From: Bagarius yarrelli
Lineage: Eukaryota; Chordata; Actinopteri; Siluriformes; Sisoridae
Assembly (NCBI GenBank): GCA_005784505.1
Contig: VCAZ01000035.1
Location: 595,501-659,500, forward strand
DNA length: 64,000 nucleotides
Direction of reading: 5' to 3'
In this document: piece by piece, positions 36,677-46,209 of the stretch
Layout of the letters: each line of letters begins with the position of its first letter
How positions within the stretch are numbered: position 1 is the first letter of the stretch
The notes under the pieces: generated by a model
What the model saw: the letters and a program-made list of their open reading frames with translations, nothing else
Told to the model about the DNA's origin: nothing
Database searches by the model: none
Made by a program: the position numbers and the translations under genes

Positions 36677-39462
36677 CAAAAGCTGTATTCTTCTCGTTCA
36701 AGCCAAAATCAATAAACTCAAAGTTTCGTTATTGTTACGTCTTATTTGATTGAAAAGTTGCCTGTATTTTCTCATAAGTGTTTTTAATCGCTGATGGATG
36801 TGTAATAGAAGGTTGAAAAAGCGTTAGCTAATAGAGATTTATCCTCAGGGGCATTCCACACTGCGGCACCTAACCAACTACTGTATCTTACTCTCAACAT
36901 AATCTTGTACTAATAACTAATTTATATATCAAGGCTCATTATTCTCCTCTGGAGCATCACTAGGATTCACATCAGATAGAATTCAGAATTGCTAAAAAGG
37001 TTTCTGACTGATGGCAAATCAATAGGTCCTAGAATACTGTGATTTTAAACAGAATGTATCAGTAAAACTGGCTATATTCTGATCAGGGCTGCAAGGAAGC
37101 TTATTGGAGAAAGCGTGACATCGGAATACATGCCGGATCACAAGCGGATCCCGAATAAAAACTGTTAATCCATCTATTAATAGTCTGTAGTGCTTATCCT
37201 GCACACAGTCTAAGTGAAACCTGTAAAGTCGTTTGCAGCTACAATCTAAAAACATTGGGTTATTTACTGTACCCAATATCAGGGTTAAATTTTATTGGGT
37301 TATTATGTTGGTTTATTTCGAACTTTCATTAGATTGCTTGTATGCCAACACAACCAGTTGGGTTAAAATAAAATTTTTTAGCTAAGATCGGCACAACTGT
37401 CACAGAAGATACACGAGTAATACAGTTTATCCATATACAGTATGTGCTATTTTTTTTTCTTTACAAAAAGACAATAAGGCCTTAAATTTTATTATTGTTG
37501 CATTTTCTCTATAAATATGTAGATTTTTAACTTTCCTCCTGTTGTCTGCTTTTTGTCCATTTTATATCTGTGACTATCGACACCGACGTTTGTTTTAAAG
37601 CCACGAAATACAAAAGTAAAAATTTTATCTATATCTATCTAAGTTTTAAAGATAAAAGTTGTATCAATGTAGCCTGAGGGCATCCTAGGCAAAAAATTTA
37701 TAAATAATAAAAAATAATTCAACAAATTAGTTATTTTATAACCCGATTATTTGGGTATTTATTGGGTAAAACTTACTACCAAAAGAAATGGGTTAAAATA
37801 ACCCAACAATAGGTAGGTGCTTTATCAACCCACTATTGGGTTATCTGGAGGGTCATTTTTAACTGTTTTAAGTGTATAGAACACAAGCTGGAAAGATGGA
37901 ACTGTTTTAATGAGTCCATATTACACACATTAGTTCACATTTCACATATCATTCTTCGGGGAAAAATACTGCAAAACCCAGAGGAAACCCTTAGGTATGC
38001 AATCCTGCTGGAACACATGCTACCTTCTTGCACATAGGCGCAAGGTGGAAGTTAAACCCAGTCTTTCTGCCAGGCACATGTGCTAACGTCTACGCTACCT
38101 AGCCCAGTGTTAGTAATTTGTATAAATAATCCTATATATTGCTAAAGTACTGTGTGGGCATGTTCTAGCTGCTTTACAGTTATTAACTGTAAATGATGCC
38201 ATATGGACTTTAAGTTTTTGCTTGTGCTAATGGATGTTAATAGCGATGCTCAATTCTGCTCTTAAAGACACTGAAATCTGCCACTCTTTCATAATTACTT
38301 TCATTTCTAAATGTCAATCAAAAATGACAGAATGTCAGCAAACAGGAAATACAGACAATAACACAGTGCTGACAAGAGTGAGTTCTGTTCAAAAGGGCCG
38401 TGTAAAGAAACCCTTCCTTCAAATGTTCTTGGCAGCCCTGTCATCATGGTCGGACAAGCAGAAAAGCTGTCTACATTAGGGCTGAGGAGGGGTGAAGTAA
38501 TCCAGAGCAAATTATGCAAATTAGAATTGCGCTTATTGCATCAATCTGGACTATATAATCCAATGTTTGTAGACAATTTACAAACATATAATATCTCTAT
38601 AGTTTTTGACCTTAACCCCAGACACCCAAGATCAGTGCCTGAACGCTCAAAGACACGTTCTAAAATCTGGTGGAAAGCATTTTTTTATTTATAGTAGCAC
38701 AACTAAGAACGAATCTGAAATAGGGTGTTTAAAAAACCATATCAATTTGATAATCTGGTGCCCCAAACCGTATATCCATTGGGTATAATGATCTATAGCT
38801 TCGGAATATTTCTTTTTTTGTTTTATAACCTGCTAAGGTTCGGAACGTTGCTTAAATTTAGAGCTTTTAAATATTTATTATTTTCTTCTTTTTTTTTTTT
38901 ATTTTAAGTGTATCTCTAGATATTAGTTCTTTTTATTCGTGCAAGCTTGCTAAGACGTCAGATAAATCAGATAAATCAGAAGGAAAAAATAGGGATGACT
39001 CTGTGTAAGCAGTAGTGAATATCACTACTTTTTGATTATGGGTTACAGCTGTTTACAAGGTGTGTGTGTTTGTCTCCTGAGGGTACATGTTTAAATGGTT
39101 TGTGCCAGGTCCAGGCAATATGCATGGTGTGTATGGCTGTTGGCATTTTAGATTGAAACATATGGCAAATATCTAATATGAAATATAAAACTTTGATGCG
39201 GTAGAATAATCTAATTTTGATATACTGAGACATCATTTTAGAAAAGATTTGTCTTTATAAAGAGACTTTTAAGCTGTGGGAAAATCACACTGCAGAAGCA
39301 AACTTAATCCATTTGTATAGACTATGTCTAATTTTTGTCTTTGGAATAGAAACATCTTAAATTACACTGTTCAAACCTTTGGGTAAATTAATGTCTTTGT
39401 CTTTAGGACTAATAGTTAAAACACTGCTTGACCACACTTTTGTTCGTTTGTTTTTTTCTTGT

Positions 39463-39625
39463 TGGGGAAGTTGTGGCTTATGGTTAGACTGGTTGATTGT
39501 TGGTTCAATTCCCAGCTCCACCAAGCCATGACTGTTGCGCCCCTGAGCAAGGCCTCTAACCCCACTTGATCAGTTGTATAAAAAAGGGATGAATATAAGG
39601 TTGTCTGCCAAATGCTTTACATTTC
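39463..39625 (+). mobile_element. tRNA-derived SINE (family A)
   Basis: Sense copy: ggggaagttgtggcttatgg, ttggttcaattcccagctcc, gcccctgagcaaggcctcta and tail ttgtctgccaaatgctttac. Confidence 0.82.
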
Positions 39626-41089
39626 TTCAGCGTTTTTATTAATCTAATTTGGGTTCTGCGGCTTTGTTGGCACCTGTATATTATATTTTTTTGTCCCAAC
39701 CCATATTCCATTCCGGAAAACCTTACCTATTATACATTCTACCATTTTTCTTTCTTTCCTAAGAGGCCACTTTAGTTCACCTTAAACACTGGACTGTAAA
39801 TCTATCTTTACTTACTACAACTCAACAACCAGACATTTTCTTCTTAGCTAAGATGAGCTGTGCTATAAAAATCCATAAAAGGATACTGCAGCTATTGTAG
39901 ATTTGGAGGAGGTAAATGGATCCCTCTTTCTCTCTCTCTCTTTCTCTCTCTGTGTGTGTTTGGGAGCTTCAGCAGGACTCTGTAAATAACACCCTATATA
40001 GTGGAGAGGGCGTGCAAAGTGAGCGAAGGATACTGCAGCATGCTGATTTCAAATCCCTAAACTGAGCATCAATTGCTTGAAGCTGGGCAGCTCCCAGCAA
40101 AAAAGGGAGGCATAGATCAGTCGTCAATCGTCAGTTTAAGCCTTTGAAAAAGAAAACATCAAATCAATTCGATTGTTGGAAAGAGCGATCGACCGGCAGT
40201 TATGATGATTCTCTTATTTTGATGCCAGATCACACACTGCCTTAATCGGAAAAAATGAGCACTAATGTATATTTTGTGAAAGCAGCATTACATTCGTAGA
40301 TTTATCAACCAGTTTCCAATCGGATACCTAACTTATTATTGTTCAGTGGCTCATATTCAGCCAAATAGTCTTTTCTTTGCTAGACTAATAAAATGTTAAA
40401 GGTTTTAATACAAAGTAAATGTTATTACTCTTTTGAGGCTTGATTTAATAGCTTTTTCCATAATTCAGTACTGGCTATCACCTTGGATTTGTCTCATTTC
40501 CTCTTTCGAAGCTAAGAACTTGCATACTTAAAAGTACACGATACACAGAAACACAATGCAAATATTCGTACGGCAACAATTCCAAATTCTGAATTTGCAA
40601 CATTATAAAAAATGCAATAAGAAATAATAATTAAAATAGTTGGAGCATTAATATTCTTTCTACTATTTCAGAAGGCTTAAAAGATTAGACAGTTTTTCAC
40701 TCGCATTTGTCGCATTGTTATGTTGCTTGATTAGATATTGTTGGGAAACAGCGGACGGTAATGAGAAAGAGAGACAGTTAGGACACTATCTTAAAATATA
40801 TCCAATACGCAACAGGTCCATTCTGTTTAGTGATTCGTACACTGGAGTTTCAGCATCAATGCTGTAGTCTTTTTTTCCTGGTACTCTGGGTTTCTCACTC
40901 GGTCCCAAGACAGAAGTTGTAGGCTGACTGGCATCTCCTAATTGTATGTAGTGTGTGAATAGTAGACTTGTGTGTATGATGGTATTCCCATCCAGGGTGT
41001 CTCCTGCTTTACTATAGGCTTCACTTTAAGCCAGAATGGGAAAGAATTCCAACTTTAAAGTATGACTTCAGTCAACAGTCCGGGATCTA

Positions 41090-41320
41090 AGTTGCCGTAT
41101 TTTGCGCTTTATAACGCACCACACATTTTCAATGGGTCTGGACAGGTCAGTCTAGTACCTGCATCTTTTTACTACAAAGCTAAGCTGTTGTAAAATTTAC
41201 AGAATGGGCTTGGCATTGTCTTGCTGAAATAAGTAAGGACATCGCTAAAAAAGACGTTGCTTATTTTGCTCCAAATCCTGTATGTATGTTTCAGCATCAA
41301 TGCTGCCTTTACACACCCCC
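41090..41320. mobile_element. DNA transposon fragment, family not certain
   Basis: It contains cacattttcaatgggtctgg, gtcagtctagtacctgcatc, gcttggcattgtcttgctga and tttcagcatcaatgctgcct. I recognise this word order from a dispersed fish DNA transposon, but I cannot place the superfamily, and both ends are unclear (it may start near 40860). Confidence 0.45.
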
Positions 41321-41522
41321 ATACCACCCCTATGGGCAGACTTTTGTTGCCCCTGTCCCAGCTCTTTTTGGTGTTTTTATTGTATTGTTTCTATTTATCT
41401 TTTACACAATTTCTTATCCTCATTGGTGTTGGGGTTTTTGTCTAATAGATAAGTGATACATTTGTATATTATTTTAGATTGTATTTTAGACGTGGAACCA
41501 GTAAAGTACAGTATATGAAGTA

Positions 41523-41665
41523 ATCGGTTCGATTCCCAGCTCCACCAAGCTACCACTGCTGGGCCCCTGAGCAAGGCTCTTAACCCCTAATTGCTCAATT
41601 GTATAAAAGTGATAAATGTAAGTCGCTCTGGATAAGGTCGTCTGCCTAATGCTGTAAATGTAAAA
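41523..41665 (+). mobile_element. Family-A SINE, 5' truncated
   Basis: Starts inside box B (atcggttcgattcccagctc) and runs to the tail ataaggtcgtctgcctaatg, about 370 bp before the Ig2 exon. Confidence 0.85.
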
Positions 41666-42031
41666 GTAATTCTGTAGTGTCATTATTTAACAGAACTAAG
41701 ATAGGACCGCGTTTTACAGATACTTATTTAACTTGTTTAACTTGTTTTAACAGAAAAATGTGATTATTCTCCTTACAGTGTCTCATTATGTTTCGAGTCT
41801 GTGGCATTACTTTGAGTTGATAATGTAAAGCAACATTAACCAAATTAGACCAATTAAAATAATGTTTTGGTAAATCACTAATGGTCAATTGTTGAACGAC
41901 GATTTTATAATGTATTTATTTATTCTGTGTATTTAGTGTATCAGGATCTTCTCAATTTTCAGTTAAATGCCCTTTGATTTTAAAGAATCACCTGTATTAA
42001 CCTATAAATCCCATTCCTCACCCTCTGTCAG

Positions 42032-42337
42032 TTCCCCCAGTGATCCTAAAGTTGGAGGAACCTGAACGCAGACACCACACGTGCATCGAGTTCACCGTAC
42101 GAGGTTTTCCTCATCCTACACTACAGTGGTTCCACAAAGGCCGCGAGATTCAGTCCACATATATCCACACTGAAATGGAGCTCTACCAGGACTACCTGGA
42201 AGGCTGCCTGACTTTTGAAAACCCTACACACCACGATAACGGAAACTACACATTGGTGGCCACCAACACTCTCGGCTCAGTCACCAAAACCGTCTTCGGA
42301 CATTTCCTGGAGGCGCCGCCATTTCCTGACATGGATG
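42032..42337 (+). CDS. ntrk3: ntrk3 exon: Ig-like domain 2 (neurotrophin-binding)
   Basis: This 306-nt exon follows ccctctgtcag and ends before gtaggc, phase 1 to phase 1. The junction codon reads HF and is followed by PPVILKLEEPE. The exon contains CIEFTVRG, PTLQWFHKGREI, a GCLTF segment and the motif HHDNGNYTLVATNTLGS, and ends FPDMDG. It is the membrane-proximal Ig domain that binds the neurotrophin in Trk receptors. The two domain cysteines (CIEF and GCLTF), the tryptophan of LQW and the sequon NYT are kept. The loop between KGREI and GCLTF (TYIHTEMELYQDYLE) differs from mammalian TrkC in sequence, although the acidic, tyrosine-containing character is similar. Confidence 0.97.
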
Positions 42338-42510
42338 GTAGGCTTGTGATTTTAAAAAATAGTCTCACTGCTAACCACAATGGCAGTGGTAAGTTGTTCA
42401 GATGCTGTGTGAATTAACAAATTAATTCTTGAAGAAATCTTTGTAATGTGAGATTGTTATCCTTTATCTCATTTACCATTTTCTCTCTTTCTTCTTCTCT
42501 GCCATGGAAG

Positions 42511-42525
42511 GAATAATTGAGTATG
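42511..42525 (+). CDS. ntrk3: ntrk3 microexon (15 nt), juxtamembrane
   Basis: Fifteen nucleotides (GAATAATTGAGTATG) lie between the acceptor tctctgccatggaag and the donor gtgagt. Phase is 1 on both sides, so with the preceding G it reads GIIEY and inclusion or skipping keeps the frame. The position matches a short exon in the variable extracellular juxtamembrane region of Trk genes (human TrkC has NFILFDE there). A pyrimidine-rich tract and a UGC triplet 8 nt before the exon resemble SRRM4-regulated neural microexons. The call rests on splice sites, phase and location, not on residue similarity, so it is less certain than the neighbouring exons. Confidence 0.7.
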
Positions 42526-42699
42526 GTGAGTGTTCTTCCGCACTGAGTATTCTTTCAGAGTTTTGTGTGTCACAGCAATTTAAGAAGTTAACTTTGCTTG
42601 ACCTTCGTGATGCTTTTTTACACTCATCAACTTACTATTTAGTACTCGTTCATGCGTCACCATAGTTTTTATCTTCTATTTCAGATTTTGTAAGAATAA

Positions 42700-42980
42700 A
42701 GTTCACTCATATGGTCAAAAGTTTTCGGACATCTTTCCATCACATCTACATGTTCTTTGGATTTAACCCTAATTCAAATTTCGTTTCTCTCAAACTGCTG
42801 TAATAACTTCCAAACTAGTGAAAATATTTTATCATTTTGGAGCATGGATGCAGAGGTTATACCTCAGTCAGCCATGGTGATGAGATCTGGAGTGCAGTGT
42901 GTTTTCCAGTTTATCACAAAGGAGTTCATTGGGATTGAAGTCAGGACACTTAGACTCTAAGTCTAAGTGTCCTGGCGGTA
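42700..42980. mobile_element. Tc1-like transposon end fragment
   Basis: The end-like motif atggtcaaaagttttcggac is followed by ggagcatggatgcagaggtt and ccagtttatcacaaaggagt with ttgggattgaagtcaggaca, which match the word order of a dispersed fish Tc1-like repeat. A 14-bp hairpin closes the segment. It lies between the microexon and the linker exon of ntrk3. Confidence 0.5.
42942..42974. repeat. Perfect inverted repeat, 14-bp arms
   Basis: caggacacttagac (42942-42955) pairs with gtctaagtgtcctg (42961-42974) around the 5-nt loop tctaa. Confidence 0.9.
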
Positions 42981-43749
42981 TGACGGTAACAGATTTTTTT
43001 TCTTTTGTGTATACCATGACATGTAAATGAGTGGCCGTGGCCGAGGCTGTTGTGTTTTTCAGTCGGGAGAAAAAATATATTTCAATGCTTTTGCATTCTG
43101 TGTAATTGGGTATTAAATAACCATATTGTGAAATATATTGTTAATAAAAATTACTCGTACTGTGAAATTGAACTTTGTAATACCGCCCACTCCAAAATAG
43201 CACCATGTATATAATACTGCATATAAAGACATCCCAGGCATTCGTTTGCTTCCAATATGTCAGACAACGTCTAAGAAGAACACACAAATTGGTTGTGCTG
43301 GTAAGATGTCCACAAACATTTGTCTTTAATCTACTGCATCCCTGCTTATCAAAATCTGTATAGACTGGCACAGCACTAAGGACAGTGAAACTGAACAAAT
43401 AGTGTAAGCCAGGAAGGGAAAGGTCTGTGCTTCCTGTTAAAAGCTGCTTTGATATCACTTTAACCCATGGCACCTATTCAATTATTGGACAATTAATTAG
43501 CTCGGAATTACCCTTTGATCTCGAGTGCCGAACTCGCCAGACTGCAAAATGCACTTCTCTCCAGCCCAAATTGAACTTGGTACCATTGTACTTCCTTCTC
43601 TTCAAAAAATGACGAACTTTTCAATATTCACTTCCTGTGACATTTTCCTCTGTTTAATAATAAAGGTTTTAACATAGGACAAAGCTGGTATCACCTAAAG
43701 TTTGTTTCTTGACACCATTTAAAACTGTTTTTTTTTCTGTTTTTCTCAG

Positions 43750-43802
43750 GAGATCCTACGCCTGGAAACGACGTGAACAGGCCAGATGAGGACTCATTCG
43801 GG
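43750..43802 (+). CDS. ntrk3: ntrk3 exon: extracellular juxtamembrane linker
   Basis: This 53-nt exon runs from phase 1 to phase 0, after ttttttctgtttttctcag and before gtgagc. With the incoming G it reads GDPTPGNDVNRPDEDSFG. It aligns with the end of the TrkC linker, where the human residues are KPEEDTFG. The linker is acidic and proline-containing and sits just outside the membrane. The first part has little similarity to mammals, which is normal for this segment. The frame is fixed by the DEDSFG end and by the transmembrane exon that follows. Confidence 0.9.
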
Positions 43803-43960
43803 GTGAGCCATGTGTTACATTTGTGTGTTATATTTATTTACAGCTCAGTGCTGTTAAGTGATCTTTCCTACTCACACCCTGAGCATTTTCTATATTCTGA
43901 TCCGTGTTAACGCCATGCTGTTCTTAATTACCCGCTTCACTGCTCCCTCTGTTCCCAAAG

Positions 43961-44063
43961 ATGTCTATAGCTGTCGGATTGGCTGCTTTTGGCTGCGTGT
44001 TTCTTATTGTGATGTTTGTGCTGATCAACAAGTATGGCCGGCGCAACAAGTACGGAATGAAAG
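43961..44063 (+). CDS. ntrk3: ntrk3 exon: transmembrane segment and start of cytoplasmic tail
   Basis: This 103-nt exon follows ctctgttcccaaag and ends before gtaaga, phase 0 to phase 1. It reads MSIAVGLAAFGCVFLIV, then MFVLINKYGRRNKYGMKG. The hydrophobic stretch of about 24 residues is the single membrane span, followed by a basic stop-transfer segment. It is nearly identical to human TrkC (VSIAVGLAAF, and INKYGRRSKFGMKG at the end). The ATG at its start is an internal methionine at a splice junction, not an initiation codon. In other Trk genes the next exon carries the juxtamembrane Shc-binding NPQY site; I did not find it in the remaining 19.9 kb. Confidence 0.97.
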
Positions 44064-45140
44064 GTAAGAGGAACTCGGTTGTTTTATTGTTTTTTTTTTA
44101 TTGAAATGAATGACATTAAAAGGGTTCTAAACAGCAAGCATATTTTAATGGCTTATAAGAAAGACAAAGGTTATCTTTCATTTAAAATAGAGTCCTGAAA
44201 TCAAACTTACCCAAGAGTTCTCCTTCCATATTGTCTTAGCATTTAAAAGATGCGAAATGTTCTCCCATATTGCCGTGTGCAATATTCAGGCTTGGTTATG
44301 ACATTATGTAGTCATGTGGCCTGGTTTGGTGACAGCAGATGCTTCTCTCCCACTTTCCATAAGTTTACTTTAGACCTTATGTTAATATCACAGCTTTCAC
44401 CCAAAGCTTTTATAAATGGCTTCTGGGTTATGAGGCTTGATATAAAAACGACTCTGGCATTATGCAGACTTCAGGAATTATTTATGGATTTGTTGTGTTT
44501 TATTAAGTCTGGTACCAGAATTTTGTTTTGAATAAATGTCAGAGCACATGTTGCAAACATGCTGCTCCTAGATTCTAGACTGTTCTATACATTATATTGT
44601 TTTTACCTTACTTTATTAAAGTCTGTTTATTAGCTGATAAGGTGAATTAATTGTGTTGTAGGGGAAAAAAAACTTAAATGTGTAAGACAGAGGATACGCT
44701 AGAATAAATTCTGTTGCATCTTAAACGTGAGGAACCACAAATAAATTTGACCTCACAATTTTCCAGTCAGGAGTCTAACACTAAGTTACCGTGTGCCAAT
44801 TCTAGATGCACAGATACTATATGCTCATATAGCGTACAGGTGGATCTATAAGGGAAATTGTAGGTGGTATTTGTGTACAGAGTGTGTATAACTTTGTATC
44901 TGTGAGTAATTATACTTACAAGTAGAAAATTCCGTATTTGCTATTAAATCGTTACAAATCACTAAACCCAACCACTCGAGCAAGTTTAGGAGGTACAATA
45001 ATATAAGTATTAAGAATAAAAATAAAAAATAATAGTGATAATGTAAAACCTCCAATCTAAGTATGAACATATGCTGGCGGGTTTGGCTGATTAATGCCAC
45101 TGAAAACGATCAGTTATTGTTGTGTTTTGGGCTATATTAA

Positions 45141-45391
45141 GTATAAGTATATTCAATTCATTGTCATTGTGCATGGTACGTGTACAGAGCCAATGAAATG
45201 CATTTTTCGCATATCCCATCTTAGTAAGTTGGGGGTCAGGGTGCAGGGTCGGCTATGATACAGCGCCCCTGGAGCAGGAGGGGTTGAGGGTCTTGCTCAG
45301 GGACCCAACAGTGGTTGACTTGCCAGAGGTGGGGCTTGAACCCAGGTGTTTCTGGTCTTCAGATTAACAACTCAGCACCTTAACCCCCCAT
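45141..45391 (-). mobile_element. tRNA-derived SINE (family B)
   Basis: Antisense copy: ccaatgaaatgcatttttcg, tatgatacagcgcccctgga, gacccaacagtggttgactt, gcttgaacccaggtgtttct and cagattaacaactcagcacc. Confidence 0.88.
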
Positions 45392-45479
45392 CCATTAAAA
45401 GTCCAGTCTGGGAACAAATCAAGGAGAAAAGAGCAAAAATTTTTGGAATAAAGATGATTCATGTTTGTTCTTATAATTT

Positions 45480-45765
45480 ACGATTGTAATTGATTGTATA
45501 ACTTTATTTGCACAATTTGTACTCTATTTGCAAACATACAGAGTATTGCAGAGTATTGTACTGTTTGCGCCAGGTTGCACACTATGCACTTTATGCACAT
45601 AGAACAGAGACAATTTATTCTCTAGTCTTTTATAGTTCTATGATATTTTTTTGGTTTATTGTATCTTTATATTATTTTGTGTAGTTCTCGGTTGTTTCAG
45701 CTGGCACCATAGTTCTGGAGAAACATGGTCGAAATGAAAATAAAAAGCCTCTTGAGCTGATGCTG
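45480..45765 (+). mobile_element. LINE 3'-end fragment
   Basis: ttgcgccaggttgcacacta, ttatagttctatgatatttt, ttgtgtagttctcggttgtt, gcaccatagttctggagaaa and aatgaaaataaaaagcctct match the reverse complement of 8165-8680. Confidence 0.55.
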
Positions 45766-45893
45766 TTGCCCTTTTTCACCCATCCACACACCATCTGGTT
45801 ATAAATCTCCAAAACTTTGTAACATGTAAGGACTTCAGCTGTGCACCTGCTCGGCGATAGAACAAGGTAGTTTATAAAAAAAATAGAAGAATA

Positions 45894-46209
45894 AAATATC
45901 GGGTTATCAGTCTGTGTTAAAGGAGGCAGGTTTTAAGAATCTTTACCACCTAAGAGTTTTGGTCAGTTAGCCGTATTGGAGATTCTCACATGTAAACACC
46001 AGCATGGACTGAAGGTTAATGTATTATATATCGACATTATATATCGACGTTCTACTATTTATCTACTGTTTAAATCACAGGAAAGCATGCCAACGCTTCT
46101 CTTTAAATCATACAGAGAAGAAGTTAGTAAGCAGAAAAGACTAAAGCTCTTAGGTGGTAAAGATTCGTAAAACCTGCCTCCTTTAACGCAGACTGATAAC
46201 CCGATATTT
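45894..46209. mobile_element. Foldback (MITE-like) element with 67-nt inverted arms
   Basis: The left arm 45894-45960 (starting aaatatcgggttatcagtct) and the reverse complement of the right arm 46143-46209 agree at all but three positions. They share gttaaaggaggcaggtttta and aatctttaccacctaagag. The 182-bp centre is unrelated and has no conserved reading frame. I found no other copy in the window and no clear target duplication. Confidence 0.85.

Larger units (their letters stand above)
30241..42031 (+). other. ntrk3: ntrk3 intron between Ig1 and Ig2 exons
   Basis: An 11.8-kb intron (donor gtaagt, acceptor ctgtcag) packed with transposable elements: nested family-A SINEs at 30892-31235, a mermaid-like SINE at 31492-31704, SINEs at 32945 and 33208, a LINE inside a SINE at 33903-35318, and SINEs at 36519, 39463 and 41523. 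Between 35320-36518, 36680-39460 and 39630-40900 I see no gene and no clear repeat, apart from a possible decayed mermaid-like piece near 37960-38100. Confidence 0.85.
22883..44063 (+). other. ntrk3: ntrk3 (TrkC neurotrophin-3 receptor) locus, partial: eight internal exons
   Basis: Eight exons on the + strand join into one open reading frame of 986 nt with matching phases at every junction (entering phase 2, then 2, 1, 0, 1, 1, 1, 0, leaving phase 1). Domain order is LRR, LRR C-cap, Ig1, Ig2, juxtamembrane, transmembrane, as in Trk receptors. TrkC rather than TrkA or TrkB is supported by the Ig1 string NGSGSPLPDVDW, the SINTHQ exon end, the transmembrane start SIAVGLAAF and the cytoplasmic INKYGRR and GMKG. 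TrkC is a receptor tyrosine kinase that binds neurotrophin-3 on neurons. Fish usually have two paralogues (ntrk3a and ntrk3b); I cannot tell which this is. The 5' exons (signal peptide, LRR N-cap, first LRRs) and all kinase exons are absent from what I can read here. Confidence 0.95.

Noticed and set aside
42040..42417. 125-residue open frame extending past the Ig2 exon
   Set aside because: The last 26 codons are intron after the donor at 42338. The microexon and linker exon follow in the correct phase.
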